Source of the DNA: Phanerochaete sordida
Lineage: Eukaryota; Basidiomycota; Agaricomycetes; Polyporales; Phanerochaetaceae
NCBI GenBank assembly: GCA_019973155.2
Contig: BPQB01000015.1
Coordinates: 434,001-498,000, forward strand
DNA: 64,000 nt
Reading direction: 5' to 3'
The first letter of the stretch is position 1, and every line of letters begins with the position of its first letter. A program made the translations under genes and the position numbers. Below are positions 22,790 through 34,797 of this stretch, piece after piece. A model generated the notes under the pieces. That model was not told the origin of the DNA. It made no database searches and saw nothing but the letters and a program-made list of their open reading frames with translations.

Positions 22790-23410
22790 AAGCTGCGGTG
22801 TCTACTGCAGGTCGAGCGAGGGCGTGCGGCGGCAGCTGAGACCGCTGGGAGGGAGGTGCAGGGGCTTCGGGCAGTCCAGGGCGGCGCGCGGCGTCGCTAC
22901 GCGGGGGCCGGCGCAGATCCGCTGCCTTCGCTCTGCGCAGTCCCCGTTCTTATTCCTCCGTCGGCACCGCCCTCGCGCGACTTCTGCTCTCGGTGACAGG
23001 CGGTGCCCGCTTCCCCGAGTTCGGCCTCGGCACGGCGGCCTCGAGCACGCCCATAAACGTGTGCTCACCGTGGTCTTGAACTACGTCCCGCATGGAGTTG
23101 AAGGACACGCTGGCGAAGCGAATGCGCCGCGGGTCGGTGAGACGGGATCTGTCACGACGTATTCGTCCGGAACAGCGGGAGGAAAGGAGGTCTGTGGCCC
23201 GGGTGTCGAAGTTGGCAAGTGATACGGTGGCAGTCGTCGTGACAATGTTGGCGGCGACGCCTGAGGTACGGGCCGAGGTCGGCAACGGCAGCGTTGTTCG
23301 CTAAAAGCCCCGTTCTTCCTTGGCGAGGCGGCACATCAAAAAGTGGCGGCGGAGTAGCTATGGCCTGTGAAAAACGGCGGTGGTACACGAGCTGCCCGCG
23401 GGACATCGTG
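22790..23410 (-). repeat. Decayed duplicated block, copy 2
   Basis: Related to 9846-10380 over most of its length and at the same distance (about 2.5 kb) from the end of DUF6535 gene B as copy 1 is from gene A. The minus strand keeps a protein-like run, including SFNSMRDVVQDHGEHTFMG near 23055-23110, but it is not open throughout. It is probably the remains of a gene that travelled with the DUF6535 gene. Confidence 0.55.
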
Positions 23411-26200
23411 CACGCGACGAGCTAGAGTTCGCGGGCATGATCTGACCTTTGAGTCTGGCGTGAAACGTCAGACGCGCTTTTTGTTATGTTTCTCGAGTCG
23501 AGATGGAATGAATCGCAAGGTGTACGTGTTGTCGTAGGGGCACCGCTATCGATGTGAAGGCATGTTCAGCGTGCAGCCCTGCCGAACAGACATGGAAGGA
23601 ACGCATGACTGCAGATAGAGATGGACTTTGCACATAGGCTATCAGAAGGAGCCACAAAACCTGAGTACAATGACGGCTCACCTCGCAAAGATTGCACAAA
23701 CACAAGGCATGCCCTTTGCACGCCCTACCAGCCCTCATACGCGTGACAGTCTTCTTTGCTCTCTTGGTCACCGCAATAGCCACTGCAGCGGAGGTAGAGC
23801 AGCAAACCAGTTTTTAGCTCGAAGGCTGCGCGTGAGATGTGATAGTGGCGCGGCCGACGACGCGCGTATACGGCCGGATAGTGTTGCCGCGCATATGCTG
23901 GCAGGGAGCGACTCAGATCAGAGCAGCTGCGTCTGCACTGCACTCTGCTGCGGCGTCTGCACTTGCTCGGTGAAGCATTGCATTGGTAGTTGGGGCATCG
24001 TGGTGACGGTACGTGCGTGAGAGTGTCGGCGTGCGCGCTGGATGCGCTGGATGGTGAACGCGACGAGTGCTGCCTTGCGAGCGTATTCTTTCCTCGAGGT
24101 CGCGCCAGGCGTCTTATTAAACGTTCGAAGTTGTGTCGTACGAATAAATGGGGCAAAAACGGTAAGGTAGGGATGCGATAAGAGGGTATTGTGGAGGGGG
24201 TTCAACGAGCTAGGAAGGAGGTACGTGCTTTGGCGAGGACAAAAGTGCATACTGCAGGAGCACCGTCAGAGCGATGCAGCAGGGATAGACAGTTCTATTA
24301 CGCACCTCGCAGAAAGGACATATGTGACACAAGGCTTCCCTGCTGCCCTTCGTACGCTCGACACAGTCTTCCCATACTCCGAGTCCCAGAGTCCCGCAGT
24401 GACCTCTGCGACCCGAGCAAGGCGACGAACACAATCGTGCCGGGTGTTCGACGACTAAGAGACTAGGTCAGGAATATCTATGCTTGGCTTCGGATCTCGA
24501 TGGCGTAGACTGTCGCTGCAGTTAGCCTTCCGAGGAGCCAACCTGGCGCAACGTTACATACGTTTAGGCGGTTTACCCATAATATATCACGGACGCACGA
24601 TTGCACCATGATTTCCGCGGGATGTGTCCACAAATAATTACTGCAGGAGGTATGATGTTCCTAGGCATGGGAGACAACATGGTGGACGAGTGAACGAGGC
24701 CCGGACGCGGACGACCGAAGTTGACGCGCGTCATCCAGAAAGGCGCAGGGCGCATCATCCGCCACAAAGGCCGACGATCCGCCTCGGAATGGGCAACGCG
24801 CGCATCAGATCACGGACGCCTGGTTCGTCCTCTCCGCCTATAGTACCACCACGTTGGCAGCGGAACGCTTGGAACATTCGAAGATCTGAAAGTGAGAACT
24901 GCCCAGGGCTCGTGCACACATCTTCTCAACGAAAGCTTGACAGTTTCTGCACGCAAAAGTGCGCCTACTAGTGGACAAGCTCGGCCTGTCTGTTCTGGCC
25001 ACCTCGTCGCCCGGGCCGTGGCCATACTCGTGATCCACGAGATCAACCGATGCCGGCGGCATCCGAGTCATTGCGCATGCTACTCGATAATAAAGTAGAC
25101 GTCGGTGAGTGCTGTATGCTTGGCTCTCAAAGTACATGATGCGAGGTGGCTGGGGCATAAGCTGCGACTTGGACACTGCTACACAACCCTGGCACAGACG
25201 TCTGCATCATCGGCGGTCTAGCGGGCTCGGTTGCGCAATGCTGTGCATGTTAATCGTCGTACTACATCCAGGTACGTCGCTCCCTACGTTCGGTATTCTC
25301 TCGATTGACCACAACATCATAGCTGATACATGAAGATGTGCTTTCGGAGGCGCTTCATGACGACCACTGTGTTCAACAACACGCAAGACAAAATGCTAGG
25401 TCCCGTACGGATTCTCGTGTCTGCTGTCGCTAGCGCAAATCGCGGCGTAGCTATCACGGGCATGTCTCTGGCGATTCTTCAGCAATGTACTGCTGTGGAG
25501 GTGAGCTGAGCCTCCGTTTGACACGCTCTGCCTCCGTCGTCGCTGACTGGCGAATGTGGAGGCACCTGGGCGAAACGCAATAGCTACTCCGTCGAACGAT
25601 CTGACTGGGCCTCTAATAGGATTCTCAGACAACCGCGCCCCCACTTCCGATCTCTCAGTCTGCCTCGTAGTGTTTGCGATGTGATATTTCAAGGTGCATC
25701 GCAGAACAATGCTACTTCGGCATGCTCTGGCAGACTATCGAGGGTTGCATCCTCCGTCCGCGGCGCTGGAAAGCCGGGCCTCATGGCTTTCATTTCCGAG
25801 AAAGGGTCCTTGGGCGTTATCTTCGAGAGGAATGGATCGCCGCCTGCAGAAATTGGTGCGTGGCATGTGATCACCCTTGCTAAGTCTGAGTTTCCTGACA
25901 ACGTATCACGCAGTGACTTCGACGACGACAGGCGTGTGAAGCATTCTCGACATGTCAGCTGCGCAGAGGTCGCCGGCTGCCGAAAGTCGAACTCAAAGAA
26001 TACACCTGCTGCAGTGGAAAGACTCGGCCTTGGTGTACGCCCCACGTATGTTCAATCCTCGCAATACCTGCTCGCTTTGCAGCTTCCGCAGAGCTGATAG
26101 CAGTTCCCATCTTTCGTCGTAGCGCGAGACATCGTTCAGCCTTCCAGAAAATAGCTCAGCCCCAGTCAGATTATTCGAGTACGCGGTCCACGTCTACGCC
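23411..26200. other. Gene-poor stretch with relics
   Basis: It includes the relic at 24670-24790 related to the one at 12050-12130. Near 25195-25255 the plus strand reads TDVCIIGGLAGSVA, which resembles the FAD-binding start of flavoproteins but lacks one Gly of the usual GGG and soon stops. At 25681-26097 (plus) and 25689-26045 (minus) long frames overlap on opposite strands and neither has a known domain. No gene is called. Confidence 0.35.
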
Positions 26201-29200
26201 ATGGAAAGAGGCGAAAAGGTACGCTTTACTCAGAACACCTGTCCTCACGAAGCATTGATTGGAGAATTTGCAGAAGGCAAACGGCCTTCAGGCCTCTCAG
26301 GACGGATGGACGTCAGTAGAACAACGGATGGATACCAAGGACAACATAGTGATGAAGGGCTATTCGGAGGATATTGACTCTCTCCTTGTGTTGGTGAGTC
26401 CCCGGTACCTAGGCTCGCCCATATACGCTGACCGTTGTTCATTCTTAGGATGGTCTCTTCTCCGCTGTCGTGACAGGTTTTGTCGTAGGATCTGTCTCCA
26501 TGCTTCAAGAGGATTCTGCGCAGACGTCCGCACAGCTCCTGGCGGGAATCTCAATCCAGCTCTCGAGCTTGAGGTTGACCCCACCCTACCTCAACTCGAC
26601 GATGCCTGCACCCACTATCCCGCGGTTCCAGCCGTCGTCGTCCGCGCGCTGGATCAACAGCCTGTGGTTCATCAGCCTCATCCTCAGTCTCGCCTCAGCT
26701 CTCCTGGGCATCCTAACGAAGCAGTGGATCCGGGAGTACCTGCAGTGGAACAACCCCATCGCGTCGGCCCGCGAGAACGTGCTGCTGCGCGAGATACGGG
26801 CGGAGGCTTGGTACGAGTGGCACGCGACCGCCGTCATATCGTCCGTCCCGGTGCTCCTAGAGATAGCCGTCATTCTCTTTACCTGCGGACTCGCGGTCTT
26901 CGTGTGGACCCTCGACCTCGTCGTCGCAGTCGTCGTCACCATCTGCGTCGCTCTATTTCTGCTCCTGATCATCATCCTCACTCTCCTTCCCGCCTTCTGC
27001 AAACACTGCCCCTACAAGTCTCCCACCGCATGGGCCGTCACGCGGCTCATCCGCTGGCTCTCCCGCTCGCACGAACTAGTCACAGGAGCTCTCGCGCGCG
27101 TTTCACGGCTGCCGAAAGCCGACACATTCGACTTGCTGTCGGTGCTCACCACCGAGTATCCGGTCGTGTCGCACTACAACTCCCACTTTGAGAAAATACA
27201 TTCCATCACGTACCTTCGACCCGACACGCCTTTCTCGTGGAGATCGCGAGACCTCCGCGGCGCTCGATCCCGCGCCTTACAGAGTAGCAGTGGCGGTGGT
27301 GGTACAGCGAATTCCAACGCCATCATTCTCCGAGAGCTCCAGCTCGAACTTGGCCCCGCTAACGACTTCCTCCAGCTGTATGTTGGAGCGGATGTCATCG
27401 CCGCTCCTGGGATTTGTTTCCCCGAGGGTGATCACCCTTCGGCCTTCGTCTTCGACACATATTCTTCTGTCGTGGCGGAAGCCGACCTGCTCTTCAAATC
27501 CTTGGTACACTTCGTCATGGAGCTGCCTGGAAGTACCGACGCACTCCAGTACGTCGCGCAATGCAGTCGCGAGATCTGCCCGCCCCTCACCTGCATCCAA
27601 GGCTACGTCGGTCTCTCTGACGACGTCTTCCTCGCCGAGCTCGCTCTGGACGGCGCGTTCATCAATCTCACCATCTGCTACATGCTCTCGCGACTTGACA
27701 GCACCGGACCAGGATATATGGGCCCTTTGTATCGCCATCCGGTTCTCACGTCTCTCGGACAGGACCCGGACAGTCCCACCATCGCGACTCCCATTCTAAA
27801 CGCCTTGCAGTGCTACTGCATGGGCGAAGAGCTCCCGCGCGGGGCATCATGCGCGTTCCTTCCTCCCTACGACGACAGCGACAGCCGAGAATATGAAGAG
27901 TCGAACATCCATATCTCACAGTATACCGTCCTCAGCTATGTCCTCGTCTATCGCTTCAAATCTCTCATATCACTCATGCTGCATCCGAACGTGCTCGACA
28001 AATTGCCAGATGGACATCCTGTCGCCAATCTTCTCTACCGGAGGGCTGAGTGGTTGTTGGCGGCCCTGCACCTGGTCACTCTCCAGTGGGAGCCGGCGTT
28101 GCTACTGCGGCGCAGATGCCGCCGAGACTGCGCTGTCGTTCTTGCAGACACGTTCAACATGATCATGCAGAGCACGCGCCGAACACAGTTCAACTCAGTA
28201 TTTTCTGGACTACACACGCATCTGCTCAGTCGGCTTTCCATTTGCAAGTACCCCATGCGCTGGGCGTCCTCGGACCGACTTTCACTCGAACTAGAACCAG
28301 AAACGTCAGGTGCGCGTGAACATAGCCTGCGCAGTCCCCAGGAGCTGACCGTGTATCGCGTACTGTTTAGATGGATCGGCTACTGAGCTCTCGGCGAACT
28401 GGCTCACCTTGGCTATAGAATACTCCCACGTTCCCATTCCCGACATGTCAGAGGACGATCTCTCCCTCTTTGCACAACTTGTCAACCAAGCACTTATGCG
28501 CGTGCATGATCTTGAACCAGCCCAGATCGACAACATCTGCGACTTAATGGCATCTACACTGGTCGACGCCAAATGCCTCGACGACGATGCACATTTCCAG
28601 ATGCTCCACGAATTATGGGCGACTCAGCTGGTTGACACAGGCTCTCTACGACCAGAAGAGGACCCGATTGTCGTCGTAATCTTCATCCAGTCCCCCGACT
28701 CCCTTGTGCGCCTCCTCCATGCGTTGAAAGTGGACGGTGAGGCCGGCAGCGGCGTTCTAGGGGATAGGCTCGTAGACATCCTTGTCGTCACCCATGGAGT
28801 TACGCTTGAGTCCAGCGAGGACGACGACACCAGCGCCGGCCAGACTACGAACGCTGTGCTCAAGACTACCCAGCTGATCGCGCAGTGGTCACTCGACATG
28901 CCCGAATATTCCAAGGAGTGGCATTCGCTTTTCGCGTGGTTAGGCCGCTACTGGCTCGACGCCGTACACGAGACCGTACCAACCATTCTTGCGGACGCGG
29001 CGCGCTCAGTCTCAGAGGACGTGCCGAAAGTGCTCGAGCGCATGGCAAGCAACCTTAGGGTTGCAGCGAAGAACGACTGGGAGACCTGTGACTCGGAAGG
29101 CGCTGTCTCGGCATGGCTTCACGGCCTCTTTCACGTTCGGTCGCCCGATGGCGCCGACAAACAGCGACAGATAGTCGATGGACCGGCGGAAGCTCTCTTT

Positions 29201-29332
29201 ACCTGCTGCAGGGACGCCCTTGCATCTCTTCTAGATGCGATTCATGACGTCGTTGAGATACGCGACTTCAGCAGCCCCTTGGTGGACGAGATGCATGCTA
29301 TACGCGAGCGTATAAATTCATGGGATAGCTAG
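26201..29332 (+). CDS. DUF6535 membrane protein, copy C (intact)
   Basis: The model is 26201-26218 (MERGEK), 26274-26393, 26449-28309 and 28371-29332, giving 986 residues. The three introns (55, 55 and 61 bp) fall at the same positions and phases (0, 0, 1) as in copy B. The membrane core is DGLFSAVVTGFVVGSVSMLQE, WFISLILSLASALLGILTKQWIREYLQW, a pair of long helices, and CKHCPYKSPTAWA. The C-terminal region after the last intron begins DGSATELSANWL and contains DMSEDDLSLFAQLVNQAL, matching AGLSEEEMSIFSQVVNYAL in copy B. Exon 3 has few substitutions against B in the membrane part and more in the 500 residues after it. No stop or frameshift was seen. Function is unknown; a membrane location is inferred from hydrophobicity. 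Confidence 0.9.
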
Positions 29333-29799
29333 CTATGCACCTTAGCTGCGGGTCGGTATGCAGTTTCTGTAGATCTTAATGACTATAATCTGACTTTGTC
29401 CTATCTCAGCGACCTTGACTTGCTCCGATGTTCGCTGAATCTTTCCGCGCTCGGATAACACTTGATGTGTACCTCACCTTGTGCCAAAATTATACCAATT
29501 GGCTGCGCCGCCGACAGTGGGCCCTATCGTTCAGGGAGTCATCGATATTCCATCTGTCCTGTCCTCCGTGAGAGACTATGGAACGGCACGCGATGGGCGG
29601 AAAGGGTCCTCACCAGCTACGCCGATTGGATAGTGAATATCACCGGGTTCTCGCCTAAACCCATATAACAATCTCTTCCTACGTAGCTCTCTTTAATTGC
29701 AGTCTTTTGCCCAGCAAGTCCCTGGACATAGCACATTGGGTGGGTCTCCATCGTGTCACTGTCCACAAACGCTGACTTGCAATAGAAGCTTGACCATTC
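29333..29799. other. Intergenic, no gene seen
   Basis: Spacer downstream of DUF6535 gene C. It holds a short 68-codon frame with no resemblance to known proteins. Confidence 0.45.
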
Positions 29800-30066
29800 A
29801 TGTCAGAAACGTCGAAGCCCGCGCAGCCTGCAAAACAGGTACCCACTGCAGCAGTAGCGTCGGACCCTCTACACACAGACGAGGCACTGAAGACATTCCT
29901 CACCGATGATCCCAAGCTTCCGGTCGTTTCTAAATACAACCAAGCAAAGCATAACGGTGCGGTCTGGCGACTGAGCTCGTGCTATACGTGACTTATTCCA
30001 GTTATCTAGATAGGTGGCGTGCCAGTCCGGCGGGCCATCCGCAGTCCGCCTTACCAGCAAGGTTGA
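29800..30066 (+). CDS. Possible small hypothetical gene, two exons
   Basis: An ATG opens MSETSKPAQPAKQVPTAAVA and a plausible soluble stretch to YNQAKHN. A 57 bp intron 29957-30013 (GTGCGG...ATAG) would join it to GVPVRRAIRSPPYQQG and a stop at 30066, for about 70 residues. Without splicing the frame ends at 29991. A second open, Pro- and Ser-rich frame runs on to 30387, but the phases do not allow it to be joined using the splice sites I can see. The gene is plausible from composition only. Confidence 0.35.
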
Positions 30067-32219
30067 TGCACACAGCCCCCCCAGCCCCCGCGCCACATAT
30101 TCCTAGGCCACTTCTGGGGAGCAAGACGCCGGCTCACGGGGCTATGCGAGGGCAGCCTAGCCCTGCACCCGCGCGGCCCTCGATGGCAAGGCAGAGCCCC
30201 GGCCAGACAATGAAGATCTCGGCGGTCAAGGCGGGAACTGCATCAGTTACTACGGGACCCTCCAAACGCACGGCGCTGCCAACGTCAAACACACGGGCAC
30301 AGGCGATTGGAGGGCAGGCTCTGCCGCAGACGAGGGGGTCTCGGCGCACACCGGTGTCGGCACCGCGACCTGGACCTCCAAGGTAGTAAAGGGAGCTGCA
30401 TAGTTCCGTGTAGAGTACGGTACTGTCTCTCGCTCATCATACTCCTCAATATCCTACCCTATTTAGAAAGGAGTCGCGTTGATTGTGGTCACGCTATGTT
30501 TTTCTACCACGCTATATGCAGCCTCCGAGTCCTGTAGAGAATGTTCATTCTGTACTGTTCATATGATCCTCGATAAGATATACAAGTGGTCACTGTATAG
30601 CATAACTCGCACATTTGAATTCGCAAGATCGAAAGGACCCACGAGATGAACAATTAGGTCTACCGAGCCCCAAATCCTGCGCGACGATCGCGGCGGACTG
30701 CTGAAGTACTGCGCGAGGAGCGACGCCCGTCCGCTCACGGTCTGAGTCGCGCGTCGATCCATCCGAAGGCCGGGTTGCTGGTGTTCGCGTAGAGCTAGCA
30801 TGGCGTGAAGGGCTCGGGTGCCTCAAAGGCGGAGGCGAAGATCGATAGGTAGGACATCGTGTCGCCGACGCTGCGCGCGAGGTCGTACTGCGGGCTGATC
30901 CCGCAGAGCTTCGGCTCGTGATCTAGCAGGGCACCAGAATCGCCTTTGAGGAGGGTAAGCACTTGCAGAAACGGTACGACACAGATCACGCACCGGAGCC
31001 CCCAAGGCCATCCGAGCCCGGCCTTGGGCTGCCGTCGAGATACGTGCCGCTGCCTTCTAGCGCGGACGGGCGTCGCTGGCCCATTTCCTTGCCAGTCGAT
31101 CTTGGTTGAACCAGTGACGCAGACCGCCGCTGTACTGACCCCGCGGCTCCCGCAAAATCCGCCTTTCGCGCGATTGTGCGTGAGCGTTGTCTGCGATGAG
31201 AGGCGGCAGTGGCAGAGGCGTCGTTGGGGCTACCAAAGGGACGCGTGGTTCGTTCCCAAAGCAGATTGTTGGGCGCGGTGCGCAGAGTGTAGCAGGCTGG
31301 GGGGCGATGATGCGGAGACGAGGGTACGGAGGCGGTAAAACGGAGGCCGCCGCAGTGCAGCGCATTCCACGATGGGTCAAACGCGGGCGGACGACAAGGA
31401 AGAGTCCTAGGGGCACGAATGAGCCCGCAAGTCGTGAGCTGCCGTTCCAACAACAGGGCGACGCCCAGCGATAGAATGTGTGGAGGGAATGCGCCAAGGT
31501 ATGGGCCTTTGCTGGCGAAGCTTGGACGCTCAGTTAACCTCTGCGGATCCCATGTCTGTCATTTGTACAGAAACTGGGCAGAGACACGGTTCAGTGAGCG
31601 GCTTGGCGGCGGCGAATGGCGCGTTGCGTTGACTTGCATCGACGAGGCTGATACTGGCCTTCTACCGCGGATCGCATTTCGACAATCCGCATCGTGAAAG
31701 ACCCGGGCGCGATTGTGTTTTCCTGTAATAGATCGCGTGCTGGTAAGTGGGGTGCCAGAAGGTGTGCATCCCGAGTCGCCTTCACTGCGCTGCGAACGCG
31801 GTTGCCGAGTGGGTTCGGCCTGCCGATGTTGCGAACGGCACGGACGGCGGCGAAGCGCTGTTGCATGCGCTATGAGAAGGCGCCGTTGCGTTCTACAGCG
31901 GGTAGACTTGCAAAGACTGGCATGAAATTCTCGTCTACGCGGACCATCTGGTCAGACACTGACGCTTGCGAGAGAAAACTGCTGTTACACACCAGATAGC
32001 CTCCAATGTCCATGTCATCGACTACAGGGAGGCATGTGGATTTGTGGCGTGCTACTACTGCGTCGCGAGACGTCGTCCGTCCACCTTGAGAATAGTCGGG
32101 ACCTGCGGCGGAAGAGCGTTCAACGTTCAACGCTCTGCGCGGAGCTCGCCGCGCAAGACAGCTGGCAAACACATGGGAAGGCATCATTGCACAGGCATAG
32201 GCCAGTGTCGAAGTACGTT
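30067..32219. other. No intact gene; protein-like relics
   Basis: Besides the Pro-rich frame to 30387, the minus strand shows short protein-like pieces: GDSGALLDHEPKLCGISPQYD near 30880-30945 and DMDIGGYLVCNSSFLSQASVSDQ near 31955-32025. They lie in different frames with stops between, and I could not connect or name them. Confidence 0.35.
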
Positions 32220-32560
32220 CTGCGTCCGCGCTCGACCGGCGACTCTGACGTCGACGTTCCGCGAGAGAATCGCGTCTGGTGGACCGACAAGGACAGTAAG
32301 CAATACGCAGGCAGACAGAATACGTCTAGCTTTACCATATTGGCCCTCGATCTCGACTACAAGCCAGTCCAGGAGGTGTGTCCTGCAACCAGTCTGTGGC
32401 CGTGTACCGGGCGGACTGGAGTCTGGCATGTTCAGAAAGCGCGACACAAGGGTTCTGGACTCCCACTTACACGCGGGGGTGACATGCTTCAGCTCAATAT
32501 CAATAAGCGCAATCGTTCCGTCGGTAATGTTGTCGCTGGAGAGGCTTGTGATGGGTCTGC
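32220..32560 (-). repeat. Inverted duplicate relic, left arm
   Basis: The minus strand reads SLSSDN, then NMPDSS, then LVVEIEGQYGKARRILSACVLLTVLVG and AILSRN. The same order of landmarks (SLSSDN, NMPD, YEVEGHDG, LSLCVFLTVFAG, ISLAERL) appears on the plus strand at 33570-33880, so the two form a diverged inverted pair about 1 kb apart. The protein family is unknown. Confidence 0.5.
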
Positions 32561-33569
32561 CTAGGTCTGCGCACAGGCTGCAAGGCCGCCGTGCGCCTCG
32601 CGAGGGGTACCGGCCAAAACAATCGGAGGGCAGGCAAAGCACCAAGCTAAAGGCCGTGGTCGGAATGGCCGATATTGCATGTGAGAGGGCCAGCCGGCGC
32701 TGAGGCGCGTCGAAAGGTTGCCAGTGGTCGACGTCGGACATGAGCGTCCCCGAAGATGAGGACGCGTCTGGGCGTCTGTTATATTGCTCCCGCAAAGCGC
32801 GTACCACGTGGCTTTAAGCATACCCCATGAAGCGCGCCTTCCAGGTTCGCGGCTTTGTTCATCCCGTCGCTGCTAGCCCGCAGCCGTTTCTCTGCTGCAT
32901 ACTACTCTGCAAAAATTATGAAGACATTGGGAAAGGAATAAGCACCGTCCTGGATACCTGCAACTCAGCGTCCTAAAATCCCCGAGTCTGACGACAACAC
33001 GATTCAACCCGAGACTCAGCAGTGTGGTCCCAACTTCGGCGACTTGTGAGTCCGTTCCCCAAACGCAGGGCGCGGCCCTCCTAACCAATTTATGTAGCCT
33101 TGCCGCTCTAGGTATTCGCTAACTGAGGCAGCTAGTCGCTCGCTTCGCCGGCGAATCCGTCCCCGCGGTAGGTGTCACTTCCGATCTAGCTACTATGACG
33201 ATGCTGAGCGACCCCTACTCCGCACAGATTCATCGCAGACACTCCCTGTATTCTCGCCTTTTGTACCACAGCTTTCTAGACCCATACTCCAACTTTGCTG
33301 GAATACGCTACCCTCCCTGCGAAACCGAACGTTTGCGCACGCAGCGCGTCTCGATGGCCCACCAAAACGCAATCCTGGCGACCCTCTGGTCCGGAACACA
33401 GACGTCTCTGCGAGCTCTCCCTGCGGCGAGCACACTTTTTCAACGATGCCAATCACGGCCTCCAGCTCGGCGCTTTGCTTGACCGCCGCCCGCTTTGGCC
33501 AGTGCACCGCCATGCGCACGCGTTTGGCACCACCCCGGGTGCGCAGGCAGACGCACCGCAAGCCTCTCC
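32561..33569. other. Spacer between inverted relics, no gene seen
   Basis: Several overlapping frames under 130 codons occur on both strands. None has a domain or a paralogue in the window. Confidence 0.4.
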
Positions 33570-33880
33570 AGCGACAATGCCGACGGACTGGTTACGCGCG
33601 TTGAATCGGACCACGTTACTACTATGCAAGGCGGCCCACGATCGCCTCGACACTCGGCGCTACGGGCTCCGAATATGCCAGACCGTCAGCGCAGTACGCG
33701 GTCGCAGACAAGCCCCGGGATATACTCCGTTGAGCGGCCTACATACGAGGTCGAGGGACACGATGGTACGCCCCAACGTACGTTGTCATTATGCGTGTTT
33801 CTGACTGTCTTTGCAGGTTCACCCGTCAGATGCATTTCTCTCGCAGAACGTCTACATCCAATGAAGAGGGCGCGCCCTGA
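33570..33880 (+). repeat. Inverted duplicate relic, right arm
   Basis: Plus-strand counterpart of 32220-32560 at the level of translated landmarks and of DNA (for example GGCCTACATACGAGGTCGAGG against GGCTTGTAGTCGAGATCGAGG on the other strand). The stretch near 40190-40320 may be a third, more diverged member. Confidence 0.5.
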
Positions 33881-33987
33881 CCTCACTGAAAGCCTAACCT
33901 GTGCCGGCGCGCAGACGCCCGTACTGCACACCTGCCAGCTGCCTTGGGAGCGTGCCGGGCTCCGCGCTGAAAGCCGTCCCGCTCGGG

Positions 33988-34740
33988 TCATAGCGCATTC
34001 GAAGGTGGAAGGGCGGCCGGGCGTCGTTCTGCGCTGTAGCAAGCCCGAGACACAGTGCGATGTCCCTCTGCAGCGGCAAACATCAACATGTGACGGAGTC
34101 TCGTGCGTGCTAGCAATTTCTGCTCGCTCCTGCACGGACCTCTGACAGTGTTATCTGCGTAGCTGGGCCTCCTGTGCCGGTCCTCGCGAGTCGACTCTCT
34201 GCAGAACGTAAAATCGCCTCCTAGAAGCACAAACACCAGACGTTTGCCTCCTCGTGGTCTCTGTCCCGTCAGATAGCGGAGCTCGGCTTCAATTGACTGG
34301 GGCCAGCCCGACCAACCGACAGCGCAGAGACGGCCGCTCAACGTGGACGCCTTTTGGCTTCCCGCCTGCGGGATCCAACAAAGCGCGGCGGAAGGTGCCG
34401 TACGAGCGCTGAGTGTTGAGGTGGCGTGGAGCTCGAGGGTGCAAATGTCCGAATATCTTATACCCCGCGAATGGACACTCAATTTCACCAGTCTCGGGCT
34501 GCAGGTCCTAGAGCGAGGGAAGCATTCATATTCTGTGTAAGCCCATCGTAACCATGCCCATGTCATTTCGTATACAGGATGCAAAGCGAATATACCACGT
34601 TCGACGCCGCAAGCACTATCTGAGCTCAGCGCTCGTACCCAGCATGAAAAGCATAGGCGTATTTCAGCGGCCGGAAAATCAACTTATCTGGTTCGCAACT
34701 AGTTCCTGCTACCGGTGTCAGTGCTGGATCCAGCCTTCGA
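33988..34740 (-). repeat. Relic upstream of F-box pseudogene, duplicated at 40300-41110
   Basis: The minus strand from 34584 reads YEMTWAWLRWAYTEYEC, matching YEAIWTWLRRAYARCDC at 40970-40920. The DNA from 34540 to 34740 matches 40930-41120 (shared landmarks CCCATCGTAACCATG / CCCGACGTAACCATG and CTTTCGATTG / CCTTCGATTG). Both copies sit just beyond the 3' end of an F-box-like gene, so gene and flank were duplicated together. No long frame survives. Confidence 0.6.
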
Positions 34741-34797
34741 TTGGGCCCGGCCTCCTAAGTGTCGTGAGCCCGTAGTGCTTCATCCCTTCGTCCACCC

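Noticed and set aside
25190..25260. FAD-binding motif (TDVCIIGGLAGSVA) suggesting a halogenase or monooxygenase
   Set aside because: The motif lacks one Gly of the usual GGG, a stop follows within six codons, and no other flavoprotein motif was found nearby.
30880..30950. GDSGALLDHEPKLCGI on minus, resembling a trypsin active-site serine region
   Set aside because: No matching His or Asp regions are seen and the frame is 64 codons long; chance similarity is likely.
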